From Brachionus plicatilis (lineage: Eukaryota; Rotifera; Eurotatoria; Ploima; Brachionidae), in NCBI GenBank assembly GCA_010279815.1, contig QEOQ01000316.1, positions 1,446,627 through 1,510,626 of the forward strand: a stretch of DNA of 64,000 nucleotides, read 5' to 3'. How positions within the stretch are numbered: the stretch's first letter is position 1; each line of letters starts with the position of its first letter. The notes under the pieces are model-generated. The model searched no databases. It was not told the origin of the DNA and saw only the letters and a list, made by a program, of their open reading frames with translations. The position numbers were made by a program, and so were the translations under genes. Below are positions 22,464 through 34,076 of the stretch, in pieces.

Positions 22464-24786
22464 TCAATCATTTTGATCAAAATGTTTTGTCAAACGTCTC
22501 AATTTTTCTTTTTTCTTAATATTGTTGTGCTTTTTCCACGGTTTTTCTCCCGGATTCATTTGATCGACTTTAGACAAAGCCTTTTGTCTATGATATCCAA
22601 CAATTCCACCTTTTGAAAGGGCTCTCGGTTCCAAATTTTGAAAAAATTCCTTATCAAAATTTGTCAATTGAGATTTTTTTTCTTTCATCTAAAAAAATAA
22701 ACTCTAAATTAAAATGTGTTTCCACAGCAAAAAATCCAAAAAAATAACCTGTTTTTCAATTTTCTTAACTTTTTCCAAATATTTAACTTCCTTGCTGGTC
22801 TCATATCTGTGATCCTGAAACGAATGGGCATCAATTCCAGGTGGCGGGTAGCAGTACAACAATTTTCCATTGACATAATCTTTGAGAATATACCTAGACG
22901 CTCGTTGCACATCAGGCATACCTTTGTGGTTAAAATAGCTTCTAAAAATGGCATAAGCCGATGCAACCTCCTCGGCAGTAGGAGCTCTTTCCTGATTCTG
23001 ACCCTCCGTGGGCTTTTTTATTTGAATACCATAGATCATTTCATAAACAGCGCGAGGTATGTGATCAATAGCAAGATTCATCGGCTCTACATAGTCCCTC
23101 ATTTGGTCAATTGGAAGAATACCATTTAAAATCAACTCACCACGAGTGGACACAAATGAAGGAAAAACTAGACCTGGACAATCACAGAGCAACAGATCAT
23201 CATCAATAAACAAAGTTTGATAGTGTTTGGTTTTACCCGGTGTTTCACTTACACCTACTTTTTTATACTTTAAAAGTGTGTTAATAGTAGAGCTTTTTCC
23301 AACATTTGGATAACCAACTAAACCAATTGTAGTACATCCTGGTTTAGCTTTGTCAACTACATGCTTGTGAATAGTTTTAAACAAATTGATTAAATCAGCA
23401 CTGTTCAAAATTCGGCATTTGTCGCGTTCTTCCTCAGTAATGTTCATTTTGCCAAGTTTTTCTTCCATTTCAGCAATTTTTTTTTCCATTTCATCTTTAT
23501 TTTTTTCGAATACTGGCACAGGAGTTGGCACATGTTGCTTTGGTTCGGGAGTTTTTTCCAAAGTTTCTGTCTCTGATTGCTTGGAATCTTCTTCTGATAT
23601 TGGCTCATTGTTTTCCTCTTCTGTATCAGAGCCGGATTTTTCCTCTTCATCTTCTTGTAGAACATTGAATTTGTTATAAACCTCGGAAGCACTGGGCTCT
23701 TCTTCGTCCTCTTCAGACTCTTCTATCAAGCTAGACTCATCTCTGATCGAACTAGTGTTTGTCATTTCGGAATCCAGTCTTTTCCGACCTGAGTCGTCAA
23801 GATTTTTTTCATACTCTTCTATTTTTTCAAGGTTGGTTTTTTCATTGGCAACGGCAGCCGACCAAAATGCCACTCTAATATTTATTTTTTCAAAATATCT
23901 CAACCATTCCAAGCGCTGTCTATCGGTCAAATAGTCCGATTTGTTTATTAGCAATAGATTTATTTTATTCTCATCTATTTCTTTGACATATTTTTCCAGA
24001 TCTTGGCAATAGAACAGCAATGGATTGCGTGCATCCACTATTTGAACAACAACATCGCTTCGTTCAATTACTCGCCATAGTTGGCGCCAAAATTCCAAGT
24101 TTTTCTCAAATGGTGTCATCGAAAGAAACTCGTTTTCTTGAGCGCTAGAAAATAATTAATAAATATTTTAAAAAATAATAATTTAAAATTTAATAGAAAT
24201 TTTTTAAAAATTTTATTTATGTTACCTGGCCAAATTGCGTCTCCATTCCAAAAAAGATTGTCTTTCTTGCAATTGAAGAGTCTTGGCATCAATGTCAGTG
24301 CCTTTCCAAAAGGGCCTGCGAGGAATACGCAACAAATCGGCGTTTTTCTCTTGAATTTCTTTGATCTTTTTCTTTTCCTCCTTGTTCAAAACACCAATTT
24401 TAGTGCTTGAGCTAGCAAATTTTATATTCAGGCGCTCTTGTTAGACAAAAAAAACAAAATTAATTAAAAAAGTTTTATTTTTCAATTTAAATCATTTACC
24501 GGATTCAAATTCTTTTCCGGCAAGCTCGGCAGTAGTCAAAAAGTCATCTAGCGAAGTTTGCTCAGTGACAGAATTTAAATTTATTTTATTCAAGTCATCG
24601 GACTCAGTAATATTAGAAGTGTGCAACTAAAAATTAAGTAATTATGATTAAATAAAAATTGTCAATTGATACCACACTTACCCACTTTTCGCTTGAGTCA
24701 ATTTCTCGATTACCCTTGCTAAATCTGGATCTGACCAAAGCTTTGCCCAGAGATGATTTTACATTTACAGTTTTGTTTTTACCCAT
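22464..24786 (-). CDS. LSG1: Large subunit GTPase 1 homologue
   Basis: Cytoplasmic circularly permuted GTPase that releases the export adaptor NMD3 from pre-60S ribosomes. Five exons on the minus strand (24682-24786, 24500-24626, 24226-24436, 22749-24144, 22464-22688) join in phase to 687 aa. Landmarks: MGK start and SLGKALVR; LDDFLTTAELAGKEF; IPRRPFW; LTPFEKN-type segment (MTPFEKNLEFWRQLWRV); permuted G motifs INKSD (G4), then GYPNVGKSS (G1), TPGKTKH (G2) and DCPG (G3); then GILPIDQMRDYV, SRYILKDYVNGKLLYC and the C-terminal GYHRQKALSK and PWKKHNN. A long acidic Ser/Glu/Asp insert separates G4 from G1, as in other eukaryotes. Length is close to human LSG1. Confidence 0.96.
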
Positions 24787-25013
24787 TGTTATTTAATAAA
24801 TTTTAGAAATGTGAGATTTTTTTTCTTTTAAATATTAAGTCTTATATAAGGCAAAAATTTAAATTTTTTTGAGATGATTATTTTTTAGTCCTAAAATTTT
24901 GTTAGTTTTTTTAAAAACTTTTTGAAAAAAAATTTTTTTTTATTTGAGTTGGAAGATGTGAAAAAAAAAAGATTAAATTTTAACATTTTATTTAGAGGTA
25001 GATTTTTCTTTTT

Positions 25014-25261
25014 TTATTTCTTTTTGACAATTTTGGCTTCTTTTTTTGTCAAATCAATCTTGTTAAAAAATAATTAGTGACTAAATTTTACTTTTTTTAG
25101 AGCAAATCTCTTACCTTCTTTAAATTCAAATCAACCTTTTTTGGTTTTTTGGCGATTACGCGCGTTTTTTTCAAACTACCGCACATATTGGTCACTTTGT
25201 GTAACTTTTTTTCGCTCATCGCCAAAATTTCCGATTTCACCTCGTTGCCTTTAGTTTTCAT
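25014..25261 (-). CDS. Small Lys-rich protein, 63 aa
   Basis: Two exons on the minus strand, 25115-25261 and 25014-25058, joined in phase 0 across a 56-bp GT/AG intron. The product is strongly basic (MKTKGNEVKSEILAMSEKK, KKTRVIAKKPKKVDL, IVKKK end). I do not recognise a family; a nucleic-acid or ribosome-biogenesis role would be a guess based on charge alone. It lies 230 bp upstream of LSG1 on the same strand and is divergent from the BTB gene (152 bp between start codons). Confidence 0.6.
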
Positions 25262-25412
25262 TTTTAGCCAAATATCTAAATTATGACAAATTTTTTATAC
25301 CATTTTTGGTAATTATTCAAATTGAAAAATTCAAAATGCCAAAAAAGGAAAATTTGCAGATTAAAATTACCTATAAAAATTGAATTTATTTTTATTATTC
25401 ATTTTAAATAAA

Positions 25413-26122
25413 ATGGATTTAAATATTGAGTTATACGATTTTTTCAATGGAGACGAACTATCTGATTTGAAGATAATTGTTGAAAATCAAACACTTTACG
25501 TGCACAAGGCTATTTTAGGTATTTTAAAAAATAATTTTTTTTAAACCAATTTACGGGCTTTTCATTAGGAACAGTTTCACCAGTTTTCAAAAAAATGCTC
25601 ACTTCAAACTTGAAGGAATCTCAAGAAAATTTGATTCAGCTACCGGACAAGAAATTAGACGACATCTTAACACTGCTAAAAATGCTTTATCCAGACTACC
25701 CAAAAGACATGGAAGACTCCAAAGTCCAGGCATTGTTGGAGCTTAGCGACGAGTATTTGATAAATAGCTTAAAAGTTTTGATTGAGAAATATTTAATTAA
25801 AAAAGTTGAAAATCTTAACAAATCTAAATTGTATGGTAAAGAAATAGAGCTACAAATTGAGTTTTTAGTTGATTTAATAAACTTGTCTTTGAATTTTAAT
25901 TTAAAAAAGCTGATCACTTCCTCTACAGAAACTTTGGCAAATAAATTTACCAAGGTCCAGCTCGAGTCTAATGTCAATTTTAGCCAGCTTTGTGACTCGA
26001 TTAAGCTTCAAGTTTATTCCAAAAAAGTAGACTTGCTTCAAGAAAAACTGAGCTCGACAACTGCCAAGCTCAAACAAAATTCAGATGCCATCTTAAAGAA
26101 AAAAATTTTTAGCCACGAATAA
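25413..26122 (+). CDS. BTB/POZ-domain protein
   Basis: Exons 25413-25518 and 25569-26122 give 219 aa. The N-terminal 100 residues match the BTB fold: ELSDLKIIVENQTLYVHKAIL, then SPVFKKMLTSNLKES, LPDKKLDDILTLLKMLYP and LLELSDEYLI. The remainder is helical and Lys-rich with no Kelch, MATH or zinc-finger domain. BTB-only proteins commonly act as CUL3 adaptors or dimerisation modules; no specific role can be assigned. Its stop lies only 13 bp from the stop of the opposing CINP gene. Confidence 0.85.
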
Positions 26123-26135
26123 CAGAAAAAGAATT

Positions 26136-26687
26136 TTATTTTTTTAATAAATTAAATTTAATGAATGATACTATTTTGAAATTTAGATATTCATCAATAT
26201 ATGGCTGGTTAATCCATAGAGATATTAAAGTCGTTTGACACTCTTCTTTTAGACGCGATTTAAATAAGAATTCATTAACTAGACAATTTTTTAGTTGATA
26301 TTCATTTAAATAGTTTGTTTTTAATTCAAAAAGTTCTTTTTTAAACTCATTTTTGTCTATATTGGAAAAAAAATCCAATTCCATTTCGAATAAATTTCCT
26401 AAATTTTTCACTATTTGCTCCAAACGAGACATGTAATTAAACAGATTGCTCAATTCTGATTTTAGCTTGTCCGCAAACTGATTGCATTTAGAAAGATTGG
26501 CAAATTTATCACTGTCAACGACTACTTCCTGATCTTCTTCTTCATTAATCAGTTTAGAATAATTTTCGTAAACACTTTTAACATGTGAACTGCCAATGTT
26601 GGTCGACAATACCCATTTTTGTTCAATTATTTCCACCAATTCGCTTAGTGACCTCTCAGCTTGTTGATCGAGTAAAGATTTACTCAT
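26136..26687 (-). CDS. CINP: CDK2-interacting protein (CINP) homologue
   Basis: Single-exon ORF of 183 aa. The C-terminal part fits CINP: a coiled-coil middle followed by YLNEYQLKNCLVNEFL and TLISLWINQPYIDEYLNFKI, equivalent to the family's SMWLHQPYV block. CINP links CDK2/CDC7 to origin complexes and acts in ATR signalling; in metazoans it is also tied to 60S maturation factors. Similarity outside the final block is weak, so the call rests mainly on the WINQPY region and overall length. The gene is tail-to-tail with the BTB gene. Confidence 0.7.
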   Translation of the reverse strand: MSKSLLDQQAERSLSELVEIIEQKWVLSTNIGSSHVKSVYENYSKLINEEEDQEVVVDSDKFANLSKCNQFADKLKSELSNLFNYMSRLEQIVKNLGNLFEMELDFFSNIDKNEFKKELFELKTNYLNEYQLKNCLVNEFLFKSRLKEECQTTLISLWINQPYIDEYLNFKIVSFIKFNLLKK

Positions 26688-26837
26688 CTAATATACCCAA
26701 GATAATTTTTTAAAAAAATAATTTTTAAATGATTTTTTAAAACCATGCAAATTGATGTTAACAAAAAAAATATGTACAAAAATTTATTTAAATTTTTTAA
26801 TAAAAAATTAATTATTTTTTACAATACACATTTTGAT

Positions 26838-27366
26838 TTAGTCTGATTTTGGCACTAATTTGTTCAATTTACTGCGAAATTCCTGTGATTTATGACCAAG
26901 TTCTTTCTCGAGACTTTTGATAATTATGTCATATTTGCCACATAGCTCATCCATTGAGTCAACTAGGCGCCTTTTGTCATTGACCAGCAGTGAATCAATT
27001 GATTTATTAGAATCGTCGACAAATCTCCTAGAAACAAAATGATAGATTTTCAGTCAGCTGGGACAAAAAGTTTACCATGCAGGCTTGTCAGTTTGGTCCG
27101 AGGATCTGATCATGGAATGAAGTTTTTCAACTTTTTCAAAAAAATTCATGCTTTTGTTGTACTCTTCGAAGTTTTCTTTACATTTGGGCAATACTTCCTT
27201 AAACCATTGTGAATATACTTCATGGACACCATCTTTTTTTTCAAATTTACTCAGCTCATATTTTACGCTATTAAGACTAAAAAAAATAAAAAAAATGCAA
27301 CCAGCCTAAATAAATTTACTGAATAGCTTTCAATTGTTTTTGTATCAAATCATAAATTTCATTCAT
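26838..27366 (-). CDS. Small coiled-coil protein, possibly BLOC1S5-like
   Basis: Three exons on the minus strand (27320-27366, 27076-27276, 26838-27027) join in phase to 145 aa. The product is charged and helical. Segments KYELSKFEKKDGVHEV, EVLPKCKENFEEY and KYDIIIKSLEKELGHK resemble, in order and spacing, the KEFEEKRG, LPKC and C-terminal coiled-coil parts of BLOC1S5 (Muted), a subunit of the lysosome-related-organelle complex BLOC-1. The similarity is faint, and any other small coiled-coil protein remains possible. Confidence 0.65.
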
Positions 27367-27555
27367 TTTAAAAAAATTATTTAAATTATCTTTACTTTAA
27401 AGCATGCTTTGAATGAATTTAAAATTTTAAGCCAAAGACTTGAGTATAGTCTTAAACTAGCTCAAATTTAAATGACTGCAGTTTTCAAAAATTTAAGCTT
27501 AAAATCTTAAAATTTTTGTTCTAAAATTTATTTTTCAAGTAAAGGTTTGCTAATT

Positions 27556-28181
27556 ATGTTCGGCTTGAGCTACAGAATTTTGTTCTTTTTACCAATTTTT
27601 TGTTTGGCATTTGCCAAAAATAGTACTTGTAAGTTTGATCAATTAAAATTTGACTAATTTTGATACAAATTTATTTTCAGTTTCTTTGAAAACCACTAAA
27701 TGTCAATTCATTTCAGCTAAGAATGAGTTGTTCTGTGATTCGTAAGAAAGATATTTGAAAATGTTTGAAAATAAAATAATAATTTTTTCTTAGGTATAAA
27801 GGAAATAAAACTTGTGAAGCCATAATCGATAGCCTGCCATTAAATTTTACATTATTTGCAATTGGCGAATTTAAAGCCACAGCCGGACAAATACCTTTAA
27901 CTTGGTTTAGACTCTTTCCGAGAAAAATTGATAATACCGGATGGTGGTATTACAAACACATGAGAGAAGAGAACAAAAAAATGTCTTTGCATAGTAAAGA
28001 CAAAGTGTCAAAGTACAACACTGGAATAGTTGTTGTGGACTCTTTGTGCTGGAATCAGATGGCTCAGGTAATCAAATCTTCAAGCACTTTTGATGTAATT
28101 CAAACTGAGCGCTATAATTATGGAATTTTCGCCAAGCCTTTTTACAGAGTTAAAATGATTGGGACTCTGGAAATTTTATAA
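27556..28181 (+). CDS. Secreted orphan protein, 173 aa
   Basis: Exons 27556-27628, 27681-27741 and 27794-28181 join in phase. The N-terminus is a clear signal peptide (YRILFFLPIFCLAFA). The mature part has four or five Cys (TKCQF, FCDS, KTCEA, SLCWN), a Trp-rich TGWWYYKHM and an N-glycosylation-like NFT. I do not recognise a family; it looks like a small globular secreted domain. Head-to-head with the coiled-coil gene, with about 190 bp between the start codons. Confidence 0.7.
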
Positions 28182-30203
28182 AATTATTTGTTAGTTGATT
28201 AATTTAAGATAGTCTGAGTGACTTGAATTTATTTTACAATTTTGTAAATATGAGAATTTTGTGTTTTTATTTTTTTAAGAATTTTTTAATTGAAAAATAA
28301 AATTAAATACATTTTTGTAGAATAAAATTTTTTAAAAAAATTTTTTTAACTTAAAAATGTTTATACTGTAAATAACTAAAATTACTTGAACGTAGAGCTT
28401 ATTAAAAAAGTTTTCTTAGATAATTAATTGTTTTAAAAAAATGGTTAATTCTATAAAAAAAATTATCTTTTTCGGTAGGAGCTTAAATTGATTATATGTC
28501 TCATTCATTGCTTTCTAATGTTTTGAAATAAAATTGGGCATTTAAGATTTTAAAAACTTTCATTTACATTATAACGATCAGGAAAAACTTGATTCAAATA
28601 AATTATTTATTTTCACCAGCGAATTATTTTTTTTGAAGCAAAAATAACAATATTCTAATTAATCTTCATCAGGTTATTTAAGTTTATTTATTTCAAAAAT
28701 AATAAAACACTTGAAATTTTTTATTTTATTTTTTTTTATTATTTACATACCATCAAAAAGGGCGTTAATTTGGCATGTTGAAGTTTATGATCAAATGATC
28801 AAATGCTCAATTAAAAAGTAAGCATAATAATTTCTTAAATTAACGAAATGATTTTTTTTTTATTGGTAATGATGTAACATATTATGCTACAGTCTCAAAA
28901 AATTATTTTAAGTTGATCATAAAATAAATGGATTAATAATCGATTTTTAGAATTTAAAAGAGTACAAATCCGAAAGACAAAAAACTTAACTTCGCAAAGA
29001 TAATAAGATTAAAAAACCAAATAATATTTTATGTTAAAAAATTTTTTTATTTATTTGCATTATTAATTTTACTAAAAAATCAAAAATAATCGATCATTTT
29101 AGTTAATTTTGAACATACTATTAATTTAAATTTTTTTTTTTTTGAAATTTTAATGTAACAAACTATGTTAATCAATGTTACATCAATAATTTTATAAAAT
29201 TCTATCTAATTCGTCAGGAAATGTATTATTAAATATAAAATGAGCAATTTGATATAAAGTTTTGATCATAAACTTCAACATGCCGTTAATTTTAGACTAT
29301 AAAACATTAATAAGAAAATAAAAAGATACTGAAAAAGCAAATAAACTTGAAAAATTTCATCTTTTTTTTTTTTTGTTTTATTTTTTTTTTGCTGGTTCGA
29401 ATGGTGGTCATAAAATACTTGAATCTGGATCAACTTTAGATGCCTCAACAGGATATTTTTCAACTTTTCTAGGATGAAAACAAGGAATATTCAAAAGAAA
29501 TTTTTTTTTTCAAAAGAAATATTATTTGGCTTTTTAATGGACACAGACATTTTCTTAAGAAAATTTTTATTTTTATTTTTAAATCGGTAAATAAAGAAAT
29601 AAACGAGTAATTAAATGATCTTTAGCTTTTACAAAATAAAATGATGCCTAAAAATTAAAAAAAAAATTAAAAAATTTAGTGAAAATTATTTAAACAGGAA
29701 AAAATTATTCGCCTTAATTCAATAATATAAGAATCGACGACTCATATCGAACATATTTTTCATATCAAGTGAAAAATTTTACTGACCGAGTAATGCATTT
29801 TATTAAAAAAATTTGATGGGAAGCTGATGAACTTAATTTTGATGCAAAATTAATTATGAATTAATTAAAGTTTTTAATTAGAATTTAATTCAAAAACTAA
29901 AAATTGAAAAAGACAGAATAATTTTTATTCTTCATCTTCTTCAGAACATATTTTACAAAAGGTGAAACAATTTTTTTTTAATTTGTAGAGAATTTTTAAG
30001 GCCATGGAAACAAAATTATCAAAAACTTAGAATAAAAAATTGTCTTTCAAAAGGTAAAATAATGGCCACTGTATTAGGCCTGTTTTTTGGATATTTAAAA
30101 AGTAAAAAATAAAAATAAAACAAATAACCTTTATAAGATAAAAAATACTTTTAAAAAAATTTTATATATTAGATTGAAATATAAACAAATTAATTAAAAA
30201 TTA
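28182..30203. other. AT-rich intergenic region with one MITE
   Basis: About 2 kb holding the MITE at 28763-29292 and otherwise A/T-rich low-complexity DNA with no convincing coding segment. Confidence 0.6.
28763..29292. mobile_element. MITE with GGCATGTTGAAGTTTATGATC ends
   Basis: The left end (28763-28810) reads GGCATGTTGAAGTTTATGAT; the right end (29240-29292) contains its inverse ATCATAAACTTCAACATGCC. Inside are further inverted ATGTAACA/TGTTACAT pairs. About 530 bp with no ORF. A relative with GGCAAATTGAAGTTT ends lies at 61448-62000. Confidence 0.75.
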
Positions 30204-31835
30204 CTAAACTTGAACATGCTTCTTATTCATCAGAACTATATAGTATCCAGAATCTAATGAATCATTAGGCCAATTTTGTTTTCGTCTACGTTTAAATCTA
30301 TTTCGCATAGAATTTTTAGAAGTGTATTTTTTTCTAATTAATGAAAACAATAAAAAAAACAAAAGTAAAAAAGCTGTCATAACTAAAATAAAACTAATTA
30401 TAAAAATTAAAAAATTAAATTTGGCAAAAATGATTGTCAAAATGGAATTTTGATGCGTCTGGTCAATAAGATTGCTGTCGCTTTGGGACTTGACTTCCAT
30501 GCTTTGGGCACACTGGCCAACTTTCAAATGAAATTCACAAATAAACTCGATATTGTCATTCAGGGACAAAACTTCCGGACACACATCAAAATATTCCAGT
30601 GACCACGCATTCAAGTATGCACTTGAGTAGTTCTTGGCATAAATGCACACAAAATAAACTGAACAGAATAAATGTTTATCCTTGAACAAAACATCTAGGC
30701 TCAAACTTATCTGGTCATAACCAAACAACTTTATTCGCCTATCATTAATAAAATTATGATAGGCTTCCAAATCAAACTTGTCTGCCACTAAATTCTGATT
30801 TATTCTGTTCAAATAATTGACAATTTGATACAGGCTGCAAAAGTTGGAAATTAACTTGGGATTTCTTAGGCTAAAATCATTTAGATTCTTCAACTCAAGA
30901 CAATTGTACATCCATTGATAATCTGGCAGAGAAAATTTTATAAAATTCAAATTTATTGACAAGGTCCGCAGTTTTGTGAGCCAAGTGAACGCCTTTGGAT
31001 GAATGTATTCAATGGGGTTGGTGTCAAGATCCAGAAACTCCAGTTCATCAAGCTCTTCGAACATAAAATGCTCCACTCTAGTCAAATTATTCGATGACAA
31101 AGTTAAATATTTTAATTTTTTAAATTTTTTAAAAAATAAGCTTCTAATTTCTTGCACTGAACAATTGACTATTTCTAGCTGCTCGACTGATTCTATCAAA
31201 GGAAATACAAAGTATTGTTCATCTAGAATTGGCATGAACGTGTTGTACAATTTTAAATCACTCACAATGCCAATGGGTTCCAAGTCATAAAATGCCGATT
31301 TGCTCACTTGAATTTCTCTAATATTTAACAATTTTAATTTAGCCTCGTTTAATAAATTAATCCAATTTAAAATTGTAAAATTAACATTCATTAAATAAAG
31401 CTCGAGCTTTAAATTTTCAAAGCTCTTGGACTCTATGAATCTAACTTGAGAGTCGTAGATAAAAAAGGCCAAATTGGCCCCAATGTTCAATTGCTTGATT
31501 CGATTTATGTTCGAAAAGGAAATTTTAATAATTGTTGATTTTTGTTTGGGATTTTTTTTGGCCAATTTGTCCAAAATTTGCGCCAAATTTCCAATTGTTC
31601 TCGGACTTATTTCAGTTATACCAGAATTGCTCAGGTCCAAAGAGCAGAGTAAATTGTCAGGCTTGAACTCGTAGTGGACTAAATCGGCAATGGATGGAAC
31701 AATTTGGGTAAGGCCCATTTTTCCATTGCAGTTGATGTTTACACAGTTGAAAATGTCGATGTAGTAGGGGCATTTGGTGACTGCTGAGCTGGCCAGAAAA
31801 ACAAATATTGTTTGGATGAAAAAAAACTTTGCCAT
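30204..31835 (-). CDS. Leucine-rich-repeat membrane protein
   Basis: Single-exon ORF of 543 aa. A signal peptide (MAKFFFIQTIFVFLASSAV) precedes a small Cys-containing N-terminal segment and degenerate LRRs, the clearest being LKYLTLSSNNLTRVEHFMF and LEFLDLDTNPIEYIHPKAF. A C-terminal Cys region (YFDVCPEV, FICEFHLKVGQC) leads to a transmembrane helix near residue 480 and a basic tail (KRRRKQN, then DSLDSGYYIVL). This is the layout of a type I receptor or adhesion LRR protein. No Toll/IL-1R domain is present. Family membership beyond LRR is not recognised. Confidence 0.85.
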   Translation of the reverse strand: MAKFFFIQTIFVFLASSAVTKCPYYIDIFNCVNINCNGKMGLTQIVPSIADLVHYEFKPDNLLCSLDLSNSGITEISPRTIGNLAQILDKLAKKNPKQKSTIIKISFSNINRIKQLNIGANLAFFIYDSQVRFIESKSFENLKLELYLMNVNFTILNWINLLNEAKLKLLNIREIQVSKSAFYDLEPIGIVSDLKLYNTFMPILDEQYFVFPLIESVEQLEIVNCSVQEIRSLFFKKFKKLKYLTLSSNNLTRVEHFMFEELDELEFLDLDTNPIEYIHPKAFTWLTKLRTLSINLNFIKFSLPDYQWMYNCLELKNLNDFSLRNPKLISNFCSLYQIVNYLNRINQNLVADKFDLEAYHNFINDRRIKLFGYDQISLSLDVLFKDKHLFCSVYFVCIYAKNYSSAYLNAWSLEYFDVCPEVLSLNDNIEFICEFHLKVGQCAQSMEVKSQSDSNLIDQTHQNSILTIIFAKFNFLIFIISFILVMTAFLLLFFLLFSLIRKKYTSKNSMRNRFKRRRKQNWPNDSLDSGYYIVLMNKKHVQV

Positions 31836-34076
31836 TTGGTTGCTTAACCATTCATCTTAAATCTAAATTTTTTTGTTTTAGTTTTTTTTTATCCTCAAAT
31901 TCCGGTAAGGTAAACCTATTCAAACAAATTCATGAATGAATGGCTAAATAAATATGAGCATATTTTCCGCTTGACCAAACCGATGAATATTTATAAAACT
32001 GTGCTCAAATCGGAAATTTTAATTTCAAATCGAAATCTGATATTTTTTGATCAAGCTTTGCCTTTCCTTGAAGTTAGCTTTAATAACAAAAAAAATCTAA
32101 TTAAAATACAAACAATGTGATATTTTAATTAAGTTTAAATAAATAAAAATTCATACTCAAAATATTCAATTCGAGAAAAAAATTTATCTATTAACTATGA
32201 AAATCGAACATTTTCTCTAAGAGCTTATCTTTATCTAAAAATATTGAAAAAAAAACAAAACTTTTGGCGTCTACATTGTACAGATTTTGCTTATCATTTT
32301 AGTTAGTACGGCGCGCATCTGTGTGTCAATTTATCACTTTTTTTAAAAATTTAAATTAGATTTTTAAAATTCAATTGAAAGAATAGCTTGCCTAATATTT
32401 GATTTTAGGATTTGATTTAGAATAGGTGAGAAATAGCTTTGATAAACTAAAAAAATATCTATATTGCATAATAAAACAAGTCCCATAGCTAGATCAAACT
32501 ATTCAATTTAGCAAAATCCCCCTAATTAACATTTGAAATACACAATTAGATCTCAGTTTGATACATTTTGGCTAAGATTATGCGGCTATGTTTTTTAATC
32601 TATTGAAATCTTTTAGTAAAAATCTTGCTTTAAGATTTTTATTTTTAAAAAAAGTGACAAATGACAAAAAAATAAGGTCTTTGTTCTCTTTTGTGTAAAT
32701 ATTGGTGCCCATATTTAACTTAAATCTCGTGGCCTCAAGATTTTGTTTGAGCTTAAGAGCATAATTGAATTTTTGAAAGTAAAAGAAAAATTTGCAAATG
32801 TCTCCACTTTTAAAATTTTTTAAATCATTGAAAACAACAGACACATCTTTTAGTAATTAATTTATATTGAGAAAATTCGGTAAAAATGCTCCAAATTTTT
32901 ATCAAAAAATTTGTCTCAAATTTAATTTGACATAAATATGATTGAATGATAAACAAAATTCTTTTTTAATTTTTGCAAAAATTATTTACCTGAGCATAAT
33001 TTGATGAATCTAAGAAAATTAATTACATTTTAGATAATTGAAAAATAAAGATAGTTATCTTGGTAAAAAAATTTGGTTTAAAATGAGCATTTAAAATCTA
33101 ATCATTTAAGTGTCTTTGATTTTTTAAAATCCCACAAATCCTAATTATTTGTATTCTTGAGCTTTTTAAATTGAATAAGTTTAGATAAGCGTTTTTTTAA
33201 GATCTAAAATTTTTTTTATTTACATATTCAATTATTGTAAATTAAAAAAAAACAAATTAAGATAGTTCACTTAAATTGTAAGAAAAACAAAATTTAAAGA
33301 AAATTTTCTCCTTGATAGTTGATTTAGCCATTGTTATGAAAAAAAAATCTAGGTTAGCTAAAAACATGAATACATATGTTTCAAAGCTAATCTGATTTGG
33401 TCTGGTATTTATCATTAGAATTTAAAAAAAAAATTTAGCTTTCTTTTAGATTTAGATTTTATGTGTCTAATTAAATGTATCCAAACATAAGTCCTAAGTT
33501 ACTTAATATGTAAAAAAATATTTTTTAAATAAGGTTATTTTTTAATATAAAACAAATTGGAATGTAAAACTTTTTACCGAATTTAATTTGTTTCCTCAAA
33601 TTTTCTTGAAATTTTGTCTTTTTCTAAATTAGAACAAATTCATTTTTATTCAGATAAAATTTTTTTTTAATTCTATTTTAAATTAATAAATGGGAAAAGT
33701 CCTAAGGGTTAATCCTTCAAAAATTTTCAAGAAAAAAAAAGAAGAGTTAAAAAATTCTAATAAAAAATTAAAGAATTAAAAAAATGGATTTTGATTAATC
33801 TTGAATTTTTGGTTACTTTTATTTATTCTCTAGGAGCTAATTAAAAAATTTAAAGGTTCAGAAATTAAAAAATTTTATTAATAAAATTACGCAAGTTCTC
33901 AAAATATATTTAATAAAAATTTAATGAAATAAAATAATATATCAAAAATATAATAAATTCAAATGTTTATTGTTTTATAAAAAAAACAACTTGACTTTTC
34001 ATTTAAACATTTAATTAAAATTAAAATTCTATTTCTTTTAAAAAACCTAAAAATTTTGTTTCATCTAGTAAAAAAA
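31836..34076. other. AT-rich intergenic region
   Basis: About 2.2 kb with no recognised gene apart from the doubtful ORF at 32578-32844. A 62-codon ATG ORF at 31932-32120 has no supporting features. Confidence 0.5.
32578..32844 (-). CDS. Doubtful ORF or last exon, about 88 codons
   Basis: Open minus-strand frame preceded by an AAAAG acceptor-like sequence and lacking a good ATG, so it could be the last exon of an unseen gene. The product is Lys/Phe-rich (GDICKFFFYFQKFNYALKL). I recognise no family, and AT bias makes such ORFs common here. Confidence 0.2.
   Translation of the reverse strand: MSVVFNDLKNFKSGDICKFFFYFQKFNYALKLKQNLEATRFKLNMGTNIYTKENKDLIFLSFVTFFKNKNLKARFLLKDFNRLKNIAA

Noticed and set aside
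23386..23679. 97-codon Ser-rich ORF on the plus strand
   Set aside because: Antisense of the acidic low-complexity insert of LSG1.
27960..28181. ATG at 27960 as the start of a separate 73-codon gene
   Set aside because: The same frame continues upstream through spliced exons to a signal peptide at 27556.
31932..32120. 62-codon ATG ORF
   Set aside because: Short, AT-driven, with no signal peptide, domain or splice context to support it.
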